This document shows, piece after piece, positions 18,190 through 24,649 of a DNA stretch of 25,152 nucleotides. A model generated the notes under the pieces. That model was not told the DNA's origin. It saw only the letters and a list, made by a program, of their open reading frames with translations, and searched no databases. The DNA is taken from contig CAZBEY010000026.1 in assembly GCA_964491015.1 (NCBI GenBank), positions 1 through 25,152 on the forward strand, given 5' to 3'. The position numbers were made by a program, and so were the translations under genes. How positions within the stretch are numbered: position 1 is the first letter of the stretch; every line of letters starts with the position of its first letter. The DNA is from JADFRD01 sp964491015 (lineage in GTDB: Bacteria > Fidelibacterota > Marinisomatia > Marinisomatales > TCS55).

Positions 18190-19386
18190 TTATAAATACG
18201 CTCTCATTCTCAACCTCAAAGCCCTGTCTTGTATCCCAAATTCTGTGTCATCATCTCCAAAAGACTGGCTCATAAACAGGCTGATGGAGATGTTTTCAAA
18301 GGCGCTCCATTCAATTTGCGGAACGATTGAAAAACTCCCGTCATCCAAATTTCCAAAAGCCATGAAGCTACCAGAAATAAAGTCGTTTACCGTAAACATC
18401 ATTAATGCAAATAAATAATTCTGCATTAATGATTTGCTTTCGCCGCTATATGAATGAAAATAATTGTATAATGAAAGTTCCTTTTTTGTAACCCCCAATG
18501 TATTATGGAAATATTCCGCCATGATGTAGAGTCCATTATCAAACGTGTGGTCACTTCCAATAACATATTCAGTGTAGCCGAATATAAATTCAGAAGACCT
18601 AATTGATTCGCCCCACACGCCGAATTCCCCAATCTGCCCCACAAATGAGCCTCCATAAAAATTGGACGTTGTGTGAGTAGTCATTATATCCATGACGCGC
18701 CAATAGGGGAATAGATGGAAGTACCGAGTATAGTTTATGGTGAAATCAAAATAACCTATGCCTGTTTTGAACTGAATCATTTTGGTATAGTCTTTTGTAG
18801 AGTCCTCTCGAGCGGCAATGAGGTCTACTCCAGCGCGGTCCCCCAATGGTATTTCCAATCGTACCGCATCCACTCCCGGTTGTTCGTATGTTGGGTCTAA
18901 CAAATCTTTTCTGTTAAAAATATCAAGCGGATTCCAGGCATAGCCCGTGCCAAGAGAAATGGGTTGGCGCCCGATGGTTAAATCAAATTTGGTGAAATTT
19001 AAGCGTGCGTATAAATTTTCTAAATAAAGCGTATCCGAAATAGAAACCGGCATTGAATACATTGCGCCGTTATCCGTTTCGATAGAATCGTATGGTAAAA
19101 AATCAAAAAAATCCCATTCTGTTTTTCCGAAATACTTTTGACCGTTCACATTTCCGGCGAGCAGCAATCCTTCCCAGGGGCGATATTCTCCATCGATACG
19201 AATTTTCCCATACCCAAAATTATATGCGGCTTCCGTAAGCTGTATTTGATCGACTTCCGTTTCAGCATATCCAAACAAATCTATCTGTGCATTTAACATA
19301 ACAAACCACAAGGACGCGGCGACACAGAGTTTTTTTAATATTTTACTCACACTGCTATTTTCGTTTCTTTGCCATTTTTTGACCAT
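18190..19386 (-). CDS. Outer-membrane beta-barrel, RND-cluster type
   Basis: The product has 398 residues, with an N-terminal export signal (hydrophobic core about residues 20-32) followed by alternating amphipathic strands rich in Tyr, Phe and Gly. The block 'DLTIGRQPISLGTGYAWNPLDIFNRKDLLDP' resembles the 'GrQ..swG.g...nP.Dif' motif of DUF1302-like and related barrels that accompany RND exporters and LolA-like carriers. It probably supplies the outer-membrane end of the export route encoded around it. The ATG at 19386 gives a 19-residue hydrophilic stretch before the hydrophobic core; a GTG at 19350 would give a more usual signal peptide. Neither has a convincing ribosome site, so the start is uncertain. 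A 24-nt stretch in the signal region (19306-19329) resembles the local repeat family. Confidence 0.8.
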   Translation of the reverse strand: MVKKWQRNENSSVSKILKKLCVAASLWFVMLNAQIDLFGYAETEVDQIQLTEAAYNFGYGKIRIDGEYRPWEGLLLAGNVNGQKYFGKTEWDFFDFLPYDSIETDNGAMYSMPVSISDTLYLENLYARLNFTKFDLTIGRQPISLGTGYAWNPLDIFNRKDLLDPTYEQPGVDAVRLEIPLGDRAGVDLIAAREDSTKDYTKMIQFKTGIGYFDFTINYTRYFHLFPYWRVMDIMTTHTTSNFYGGSFVGQIGEFGVWGESIRSSEFIFGYTEYVIGSDHTFDNGLYIMAEYFHNTLGVTKKELSLYNYFHSYSGESKSLMQNYLFALMMFTVNDFISGSFMAFGNLDDGSFSIVPQIEWSAFENISISLFMSQSFGDDDTEFGIQDRALRLRMRAYL

Positions 19387-19402
19387 TTTTATATTTGTTT
19401 TT

Positions 19403-19428
19403 CTCTGTGCTTTCTGCGTCTCTGCGGC
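19403..19428 (+). repeat. Dispersed short repeat, copy 1
   Basis: A 26-nt unit beginning CTCTGTGC and ending CTCTGCGGC. By eye, 21 of 26 positions match the copy at 20235-20260, in the same orientation. The two copies flank the LolA-like gene. The sequence belongs to a 'CTCTGCG' type of dispersed intergenic repeat seen in many environmental bacterial genomes. Confidence 0.65.
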
Positions 19429-19432
19429 AATT

Positions 19433-20206
19433 TTATTTCTTCAGATTTCGTTCACTGAAGAATCCTTTTGGCGGATCCCAGATATAAGATACTTCAACAT
19501 TCTCCATGACAGTTTTTGTTCCTGTTAAATGATTTTCCATTGTAATAATCCTCGCGGTGGGATAGTCATCAACCATTTTAATATTTGTAAGATACAAGGA
19601 TTTTTCTTCTTTTCCTTTTTCATCGATATAATCCATATGAATGGGATAATAATTATCTTTTCTTACATATAAAACGATCTCCGGATAGTCTGCGTCCGCA
19701 TTTTCAACTGCTTTTGCTCTTAGTTTCCAGCAGGAAGATCCTTGTTTATCCACCGTTCCTTCATTGGTCGTTTGATAATCATTTTCCCACGTCTCATTGG
19801 ATGAAAAATCATCAAATGAAAAATCACCGCCCTGTACTTTCATTTTCTTCGCATGGCTTGCCATTTTCCGGACCCTCCGCGTTCGGGGGAAATAGGTCCA
19901 AATATCATCCCCGTCATTTAACATCAGAAAGGTTTGGCCTTTCACACTGGTGGGTTTAATATAGCGCATCATCATTTTTTCCCCCTTGTCGGCTGAATAC
20001 ATTTCTAATTCAAAGGTTCGGGTTTTGCCGTTATCATAATAGTTGGTCTGTCTTACAATACTTTTACTGTTTTCCGGTGACATGATAGCAATCATACTGT
20101 TTATCACTGTTTCTCCGGTTGGGATTTGCCCCATTAAACCATTTAGCCACAGAGATAAGAAGACACCGAGATTTATTAATATTGTTATTGATTCTCTTTT
20201 GCGCAT
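19433..20206 (-). CDS. LolA-like outer-membrane lipoprotein-sorting/carrier protein (COG2834)
   Basis: The 257-residue exported protein has a signal peptide (about 1-27) and the landmark features of the COG2834/PF17131 family: 'EMYSADKGEKMMMRYIKP', 'IWTYFPRTRRVRKM' and 'KVQGGDFSFDDFSS'. The fold is an open half-barrel that shields lipid in transit across the periplasm. Genes of this family often sit beside RND exporters. AGAGG-type sites are absent. The ATG at 20206 is chosen because it gives a normal signal peptide and excludes repeat sequence. An ATG at 20275 overlaps the TetR stop (ATGA) behind AAGGGG, but it would add 23 residues encoded partly by the repeat at 20235-20260 ('AAEAQRTQR'). 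The signal-peptide core itself overlaps another repeat copy (20146-20170), which is unusual. The family call is strong; the start is uncertain. Confidence 0.88.
   Translation of the reverse strand: MRKRESITILINLGVFLSLWLNGLMGQIPTGETVINSMIAIMSPENSKSIVRQTNYYDNGKTRTFELEMYSADKGEKMMMRYIKPTSVKGQTFLMLNDGDDIWTYFPRTRRVRKMASHAKKMKVQGGDFSFDDFSSNETWENDYQTTNEGTVDKQGSSCWKLRAKAVENADADYPEIVLYVRKDNYYPIHMDYIDEKGKEEKSLYLTNIKMVDDYPTARIITMENHLTGTKTVMENVEVSYIWDPPKGFFSERNLKK
20146..20170 (-). repeat. Degenerate repeat copy inside the LolA-like signal peptide region
   Basis: Read on the minus strand this 25-nt stretch begins CTCGGTG and ends CTCTGTGGC. With one gap it matches about 17 of 26 positions of the copy at 20235-20260, in inverted orientation. 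It encodes 'LGVFLSLW' in the signal peptide of the LolA-like protein. Confidence 0.45.
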
Positions 20207-20234
20207 TTTATACCCATTTAGGTATTCTTTTTTC

Positions 20235-20260
20235 CTCTGCGTTCTTTGCGCCTCTGCGGC
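20235..20260 (+). repeat. Dispersed short repeat, copy 2
   Basis: A 26-nt unit starting CTCTGCG and ending CTCTGCGGC, between the TetR stop codon and the start of the LolA-like gene. It pairs with copy 1 (direct) and with 20146-20170 (inverted). A hairpin between this copy and 20146-20170 could form in the leader and cover the start codon at 20206. Confidence 0.65.
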
Positions 20261-20271
20261 ATAATAACAAC

Positions 20272-20853
20272 TCATTTCAATATTCCCCTTATAAACGATT
20301 CAATAGTTTCGTCTTTAATTTTATTAATTTTTTCCGGATTGTTCATCATGACAAATTGCCAAACCAGTCCATCCAAAAATGCCATAAAAAGCCTGGCAAC
20401 GCCTTCCCTATTCATATCTCTGAAATCTCCAGATTGAATACCCTCTGTCAAAATAGATTCAATTCCCAAACGGTATTTCTCATAATATTCTACAAATCTT
20501 GCTTGGTTTGAATTATGTAAGTACCCTCTGCCGGCTTGCGCCCAAAATTCGGTAATGATTAGAAGAGCGTCACCCATATCCATCAATGCATCAATTCCTT
20601 GAGTCATAATCGTTTTCAATTTCTCCGTAGGGGAGATATCCAAAGCATCCAACTGGTCAAAAACTGAATTAAAATCTATAAAGACCGATTGCTCAATAGC
20701 CTGAAAGATTTCCTCTTTACTGCGAAAATATTCATAGATGGTGCCCTTGCCGATTCCTGCTTCTTTGGCGATATCGGCAATTTTTCCTTTTTCCAATCCC
20801 TCTCGGGCAAAAACCATAATTGCCGATTCAATAATTAATTGCTTTTTATCCAT
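20272..20853 (-). CDS. TetR/AcrR-family transcriptional repressor
   Basis: The 193-residue protein has a textbook N-terminal helix-turn-helix: 'IIESAIMVFAREGLEKGKIADIAKEAGIGKGTIYEYFRSKEEIFQAI'-type layout within residues 6-53, with GKGTIYEYF as the recognition helix. An all-helical ligand-binding domain follows. It probably represses its own operon, because a near-perfect palindrome at 20879-20894 lies across the predicted transcription start. The ligand is unknown; in this setting it may be a lipid or a substrate of the exporter. ATG codons at 20853 and 20874 are both in frame and neither has a clear ribosome site. I choose 20853 because it gives the usual N-terminal length. It leads the LolA-like / barrel / DUF1295 / reductase / RND gene set. 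Confidence 0.9.
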   Translation of the reverse strand: MDKKQLIIESAIMVFAREGLEKGKIADIAKEAGIGKGTIYEYFRSKEEIFQAIEQSVFIDFNSVFDQLDALDISPTEKLKTIMTQGIDALMDMGDALLIITEFWAQAGRGYLHNSNQARFVEYYEKYRLGIESILTEGIQSGDFRDMNREGVARLFMAFLDGLVWQFVMMNNPEKINKIKDETIESFIRGILK

Positions 20854-20878
20854 AAATTTTATTTCTGCTTTCATATAT

Positions 20879-20894
20879 GACTGACCGGTCGGTC
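20879..20894. promoter_or_regulatory. TetR-type operator palindrome
   Basis: GACTGACCGGTCGGTC is a 16-bp palindrome with 7 of 8 pairs matching. Its G+C-rich core stands out from A+T-rich surroundings. It lies just upstream of the tetR start and overlaps the predicted start point of the promoter at 20898-20926. Its form (GACCGGTC core with GAC/GTC flanks) is common for TetR-family sites. Confidence 0.75.
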
Positions 20895-20897
20895 GGA

Positions 20898-20926
20898 ATT
20901 TAAGAAAAATAATATTAATTCATCAA
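20898..20926 (-). promoter_or_regulatory. Predicted promoter of the tetR-led operon
   Basis: On the minus strand TTGATG (20921-20926), a 17-bp spacer and TTAAAT (20898-20903) form a moderate sigma70-like promoter. Initiation would fall near 20891, inside the TetR-type palindrome, an arrangement that suits autorepression. Confidence 0.5.
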
Positions 20927-20930
20927 TAAT

Positions 20931-21701
20931 TTAATTCCTGCTCCATACAAAATCGAGTATTGGAAGCATATGTATTCGTGTGATTTTTTCGTTGGGATAA
21001 CCGTCGGGGTATTCGCCATATATAAATTTATAACCCAAAGAGATGTGGAATTTGTAGCTCTTTTCCCATGTAATCATGCCTTTATGCTCCAGCGCAAGCG
21101 AACCTTTCATCCCTGGAATTAGAAACAGGTCGCCGTCAACCAAATAAGTCCATTTTTTGCTCATGCGGCCATTATAATCAACACCAAGCCGTACGAGCCA
21201 GCCGTTGTAGTACACTGCCAGGCGATGGTAAACTAAAGGTAAATCGATGGTTGATCCCTCCGACAAATCTGAGCCGCCAAAAGCAAAAGCTGCCCCCGCT
21301 TTCAGTGTTAACACCCGATCCCGATCCATCTGCTTGCTCGCTAAAGCCATATTCCAAAAGGAAACCATTTTTGGAATATCAAACTCCGGTGAAATAACAC
21401 CACCAGTCCCCTCTTTAGCCACCATCTTCAATAATGGCGTTGGATAATACACCGAATGTTTTGATGAAACAGTCCATTGGTACCGTTGGAGCCAGCGCTG
21501 TTTAACAGTAACCCCTGGCATGAGTAAAGCGGATAGTTTAAAAAAAGATATTTCACTATCATCAGATTGTCCCCAACGCACCGGTTGAAACAACCCATAT
21601 TCCCATCGACCCTGTGGAATCGTATAGGCGGTGCCCGGCAGCCATTCCCCTTGGGGGAAAATCTGAGCCATCAGGACAAATATGAGTAAAAATATTTTCA
21701 T
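20931..21701 (-). CDS. Secreted, probably outer-membrane barrel protein of unknown function
   Basis: The 256-residue product starts with a clean signal peptide (MKIFLLIFVLMAQIFPQG). The rest consists of alternating hydrophobic and polar strands with many Tyr and Trp residues ('VYHRLAVYYNGWLVRLGVDYNGRMS', 'YKFHISLGYKFIYGEYPDGYP'), which suggests a small outer-membrane barrel. I do not recognise a named family. Its ATG overlaps the stop of the upstream phosphatase-family gene by one base (TAATG), so it is translationally coupled to it. It is the last gene of the DUF1028-led unit, ending 56 bp before the tetR region. Confidence 0.8.
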   Translation of the reverse strand: MKIFLLIFVLMAQIFPQGEWLPGTAYTIPQGRWEYGLFQPVRWGQSDDSEISFFKLSALLMPGVTVKQRWLQRYQWTVSSKHSVYYPTPLLKMVAKEGTGGVISPEFDIPKMVSFWNMALASKQMDRDRVLTLKAGAAFAFGGSDLSEGSTIDLPLVYHRLAVYYNGWLVRLGVDYNGRMSKKWTYLVDGDLFLIPGMKGSLALEHKGMITWEKSYKFHISLGYKFIYGEYPDGYPNEKITRIHMLPILDFVWSRN

Positions 21702-22786
21702 TATTCCAATACGATTAATACGCTTACCGGAGCGTGGTCGGATAATTTCATTGTCTCCTGATGGGTGGTTCCTGATTCAGATTCAATGCTCATGTTTGTA
21801 AAAATGTAATCAAGTTTGCGATCCCAAAGCCTTTCTCCGGAAGTACTGTGTGTATTATGTTCATTTGTTAATGCATCTTCCAATGCAATCGCTGAATGGT
21901 AGGAACTATACAGCGGCCGAAGTATGGTTGGTTCATTCTCAAAATTATTAAAATAACTGCCCTCAAGGTGGGGCCCCCCGTCCGAGTCCGTATGAAATTC
22001 GTCACCGGCGCAGGCATCTTCATCGCAATAATCTGTTTCCGCTCCAGGGGGAACAGAATTAAAATCGCCGCCGGCTATAAAATCATAGCCATCCGAGCTG
22101 ATCTCGTCGAGGATTTCTTTGAATTTACCAATATGATTTTGTTTGGTATCATCTGTCGCAAAAGCGGTAGCATGTACATTTACAGCATAGAACGGACCTT
22201 GTCCAGGAATGGCTATTTTTGTTTTCAACACATTTCTCCGGAGATAAAACATTGTTGTCAGGGCGTCTTGATCGGTGCGGAGTGGTAGTTTAATCCGTTC
22301 TGCTGACTCTATTTCCCATTTGCTCAAAATCACATTTCCTGCATCGATCCTTCCTAATCCATCGCTGGGAATAATTTGTGCTTTCCAAATGGAAGCATAT
22401 GCTGCATAATTCAGATCTGTGTGATCCAATATCCATTGAACCTCATCAATATATGCAGTGCGTTTGGATTCCCGATCCGCTTCCTGCAAGAGAATAATAT
22501 CCGGATCAATTTCGTCGATTTTCGCCACAATCAGCTCAAGGGCATCCAGGACTTCTTTTTCTGTCATAATCGTTCGGTCGCCACAGGAATCTCCAAAAAA
22601 GGGTAGCCTTCCAATGCCAAAGCGAATATTCCAAGTTAGTATATTGATTAATCCACTTGGAGCTGGAGCTAAACTCGTATTTTTGGCTTTATATAAAACA
22701 GCGTCTTCAACATCATCAAAAGTGGTTACCAGGGGCTCACAACTGATAAGTATAATTAAAATTAGTAGATGTCTAAACTGTAACAT
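21701..22786 (-). CDS. Endonuclease/exonuclease/phosphatase-family lipoprotein
   Basis: The 361-residue envelope hydrolase has a lipoprotein signal with the lipobox 'LISC' (Cys16). The EEP fold motifs appear in the expected order: TWNIRFG (Asn53), LLQEAD (Glu102), VNVHAT (His205), GGDFNS (Asp241, Asn243), LDYIFTN (Asp326) and LSDHAPV (Asp350, His351). These are the metal-binding and general-base residues of this superfamily, so it should be active. It would cleave a phosphodiester or phosphomonoester outside the cytoplasm, such as nucleic acid, phospholipid headgroup or inositol phosphate; the choice cannot be made from sequence. It starts 13 bp after the DUF1028 stop without a strong ribosome site and is coupled to the following barrel gene. 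Confidence 0.9.
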   Translation of the reverse strand: MLQFRHLLILIILISCEPLVTTFDDVEDAVLYKAKNTSLAPAPSGLINILTWNIRFGIGRLPFFGDSCGDRTIMTEKEVLDALELIVAKIDEIDPDIILLQEADRESKRTAYIDEVQWILDHTDLNYAAYASIWKAQIIPSDGLGRIDAGNVILSKWEIESAERIKLPLRTDQDALTTMFYLRRNVLKTKIAIPGQGPFYAVNVHATAFATDDTKQNHIGKFKEILDEISSDGYDFIAGGDFNSVPPGAETDYCDEDACAGDEFHTDSDGGPHLEGSYFNNFENEPTILRPLYSSYHSAIALEDALTNEHNTHSTSGERLWDRKLDYIFTNMSIESESGTTHQETMKLSDHAPVSVLIVLE

Positions 22787-22799
22787 TATTGGGAATCTA

Positions 22800-23771
22800 T
22801 CACTGTTCCATGACGCGTTCCACTATTTCTTTATCATCTGGAAACAGTTGTGATTTTATCAATCTTGGAACTAACAATTTCAAATTTGGGTTTCTGTCAA
22901 AAACGTCGTGAAAGATGGGGAGCGCCTTGTCAACCTGATTTGCCCCCACCAGCGTAACAGCTGTCCAAAATGGCAATTCTGGATTTTCGGGATAATAGTC
23001 TGTTGCTTTGTCATATTCCAGCAAAGCCTGTTCTGTATCACCAGTTTCCATATAAAGATCGCCCTGGTTTGCGTGTTCATATGCTCTATGGATACGAATT
23101 AATCTCCGCAATTCTTTAACGGGCTTGGGATGGTCTTCGATCCGTAAATCCATCACAGTATCTTTCCAGGGTATTCCGGTGGGTTCACCGGTGACAATTA
23201 ATATAGCGACTGACTGTTTTCCCCTGATGTCTCCACCTTCTTTTTGAGCAGCCTCTAATGCTGCCAGCATCCGATTGGCTAAATCTCCTCCAGTATTTTC
23301 GAATGCGGTTGCCATCGCCGCCGGGACGGTGTTATTCTCCATTAAGTTTGCCTGGACCGTATAATTTTTCCCCACAACATGACCGGCATAATCAATGCAG
23401 TTGTTTCCGGTGTGAGCCGCCGAATTGCCATGGATATCAACCATCCCCACCTGCCGCACAGCCTCTCCTTCATCCTGCGATAAGAGTTCGGCAAGCGTTT
23501 CGTTGGCTGTTTTCCCTTCACTCATGAGCTTAAGTCCTTCAGGACCATATTCTACTTTGACGAATGACTGTGTTGCCACGGCGCCAACGCCTGCCTTTGC
23601 CCATGGAACTAGAGAACCAACGGAGAACCAGTGGCTTTGTACTGCCACGCCCAGTTCTCCTGTTTTTTCATCAAGAGCTACGATAGAATAGGTATTCACC
23701 GGACGAATTCCTTGAGCATATGTGACACATACTGAAACAAACAATGCTATTAAGAATTTTTGTATTACCAT
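22800..23771 (-). CDS. DUF1028 (Ntn-hydrolase-like) exported protein with C-terminal TPR-like region
   Basis: The product has 323 residues. A signal peptide (about 1-20) precedes the DUF1028 domain (about 27-225), which opens with 'TYSIVALDEKTGELGVAVQSHWFSVG' and 'GVGAVATQSFVKVEYGPEGL'. These are the family's most conserved blocks. The family has an Ntn-hydrolase-like fold and is suspected to hydrolyse amide bonds, but its substrates are not established. Residues about 245-320 form TPR-like helices ('GDLYMETGDTEQALLEYDKATDYYPENPE'), a fusion seen in some members and probably used for protein contacts. AAGGAG five bases before the ATG at 23771 fixes the start over an open upstream extension. 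It is the first gene of a three-gene unit of exported proteins. Confidence 0.92.
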   Translation of the reverse strand: MVIQKFLIALFVSVCVTYAQGIRPVNTYSIVALDEKTGELGVAVQSHWFSVGSLVPWAKAGVGAVATQSFVKVEYGPEGLKLMSEGKTANETLAELLSQDEGEAVRQVGMVDIHGNSAAHTGNNCIDYAGHVVGKNYTVQANLMENNTVPAAMATAFENTGGDLANRMLAALEAAQKEGGDIRGKQSVAILIVTGEPTGIPWKDTVMDLRIEDHPKPVKELRRLIRIHRAYEHANQGDLYMETGDTEQALLEYDKATDYYPENPELPFWTAVTLVGANQVDKALPIFHDVFDRNPNLKLLVPRLIKSQLFPDDKEIVERVMEQ

Positions 23772-23776
23772 ATTGA

Positions 23777-23782
23777 CTCCTT
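23777..23782 (-). promoter_or_regulatory. Shine-Dalgarno site deciding the 23771 start
   Basis: A consensus AAGGAG with a 5-nt spacer precedes the ATG at 23771 and excludes the longer open frame beginning at 23831. Confidence 0.8.
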
Positions 23783-23798
23783 TTGCAATGAACGGGCA

Positions 23799-23827
23799 AA
23801 AATAAATTGGTCTTTTAACTATTTCAA
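23799..23827 (-). promoter_or_regulatory. Predicted promoter of the DUF1028 operon
   Basis: TTGAAA (23822-23827), a 17-bp spacer and TATTTT (23799-23804) on the minus strand fit a sigma70-like promoter. Initiation near 23792 would leave a leader of about 20 nt carrying the AAGGAG site. Confidence 0.5.
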
Positions 23828-23833
23828 CCAATT
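23805..23833. promoter_or_regulatory. Inverted repeat within the DUF1028 promoter
   Basis: AATTGGT (23805-23811) and ACCAATT (23827-23833) form a perfect 7-bp inverted repeat with 15 bp between the arms. It spans the spacer and -35 of the predicted promoter, the right place for a repressor site. No known regulator is recognised. Confidence 0.35.
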
Positions 23834-23864
23834 AATTTAGCCTCAATAATTCAACAGCCGCAAA

Positions 23865-23965
23865 TATCACGGAAATTCACGAAGAGAAAGAAAAAAAATA
23901 TGAAAATAAAATTTTTCTTAATATTATTAGTGTGCTATCGAGAAAATTCGTGCATTTCCCTGATA
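23865..23965. repeat. Fold-back (MITE-like) element with 20-nt imperfect terminal arms
   Basis: Arms at 23865-23884 and 23946-23965 are inverted copies matching at 17 of 20 positions (TATCA.GGAAAT.CACGAA). The 61 bp between them contain a further AAGAAAAA / TTTTTCTT stem, so the whole unit can fold as one long hairpin. The 'TTCGTG..TTTCC' theme is typical of short dispersed repeats in environmental genomes. No transposase is nearby. Confidence 0.55.
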
Positions 23966-24115
23966 CGTTCTCTTCGTTCTCTATTGGGATGGGCGCGTCT
24001 AATAAATAATACTGGTTAGGATGATGAGCGGTGTGCACACCAAGGAAAATTTGGAATTCATTGAACATCAATGGCTCGTCAACGTGATTGCCGTATTCCA
24101 AAAAATACGTTTTGC

Positions 24116-24601
24116 TTAATTGTCTTCAAATATCCCTGTCTTTTTATTTTTCCGGACCTGATCATAATTAAAGCATCGCCCATTCATGGCAATATAGACA
24201 CCAACCGGCAGACTTTGGACGAATGCCAGTGCCGCCCCCAGATTAAACAACCCATCCGAGCTGCCAAATTTAAAGGGAATCATAGCGCCGGTGAGTACAA
24301 TGGTTTTTTCCAGATTGCCACTTGCCAGCAATTTCGCGGTTGTGGTCATGGTATCTGTTCCATGGGTAATAATGATTTGATCTTCTTCAGCGTTTTTGCA
24401 GTTTTCCAATATTAATTGCCGATCAGAATCTGTCATATCCAGACTATCCATCATCATAAGGGTGCGGATGTTAACGTCTATCTGCGCCCGTCCCAATTCC
24501 AGAATTTCCCGCATGTGAGTATCTTTGAAATAAAGCGCTCCGTTTATTTCGTTGTACTCTTTATCAAAAGTACCGCCTGTTATAAATATTCGTATTGCCA
24601 T
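24116..24601 (-). CDS. Short single-domain asparaginase
   Basis: The 161-residue protein is built like the N-terminal catalytic domain of L-asparaginase (PF00710). ITGGTFD places the first catalytic threonine at Thr11. ITHGTDTM gives the second Thr82 and Asp83, LTGAMIPF is the structural loop, and Lys151 in 'VRKNKK' aligns with the catalytic lysine of classical enzymes. Classical asparaginases are about 330 residues; the C-terminal domain, which completes the neighbouring subunit's active site, is absent. The frame ends cleanly, so this is a known short subfamily rather than a truncation. It likely hydrolyses asparagine or a related amide in the cytosol. A weak AAGAAG site precedes the ATG. 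It lies 48 bp downstream of the ArsC-like gene with a hairpin between them. Confidence 0.87.
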   Translation of the reverse strand: MAIRIFITGGTFDKEYNEINGALYFKDTHMREILELGRAQIDVNIRTLMMMDSLDMTDSDRQLILENCKNAEEDQIIITHGTDTMTTTAKLLASGNLEKTIVLTGAMIPFKFGSSDGLFNLGAALAFVQSLPVGVYIAMNGRCFNYDQVRKNKKTGIFEDN

Positions 24602-24612
24602 AATCTTCTTAA

Positions 24613-24631
24613 TTCTTATTATCGATAAGAA
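24613..24631. repeat. Hairpin between arsC-like and asparaginase genes
   Basis: TTCTTAT and ATAAGAA form a 7-bp stem around a 5-nt loop, beginning 12 bases upstream of the asparaginase start. It lacks a T-run on the transcribed side, so it may be a processing site or a translation control rather than a terminator. Confidence 0.35.
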
Positions 24632-24649
24632 TATGAAGCTCTCGGACCT

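Larger units (their letters stand above)
23772..24115. other. 344-bp intergenic region with promoter and fold-back element
   Basis: Besides the promoter (23799-23827) and fold-back repeat (23865-23965), there is a small CGTATT/AATACG hairpin at 24092-24109 just after the asparaginase stop, without a T-run on the transcribed side. A 74-codon minus-strand frame at 23877-24101 lacks a ribosome site and runs through the repeat, so I do not call it a gene. It may include a decayed coding fragment ('FLGVHTAHHPNQYYLLDAP'). Confidence 0.5.

Noticed and set aside
19403..20260. CTCTGCG repeats as a CRISPR array
   Set aside because: There are only a few copies, irregularly spaced by hundreds of bases, in both orientations and partly inside a gene. 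No cas genes are present.
23877..24101. 74-codon minus-strand frame in the intergenic gap
   Set aside because: It runs through the fold-back repeat, has no ribosome site and ends in low-complexity sequence. At most it holds a decayed coding fragment.
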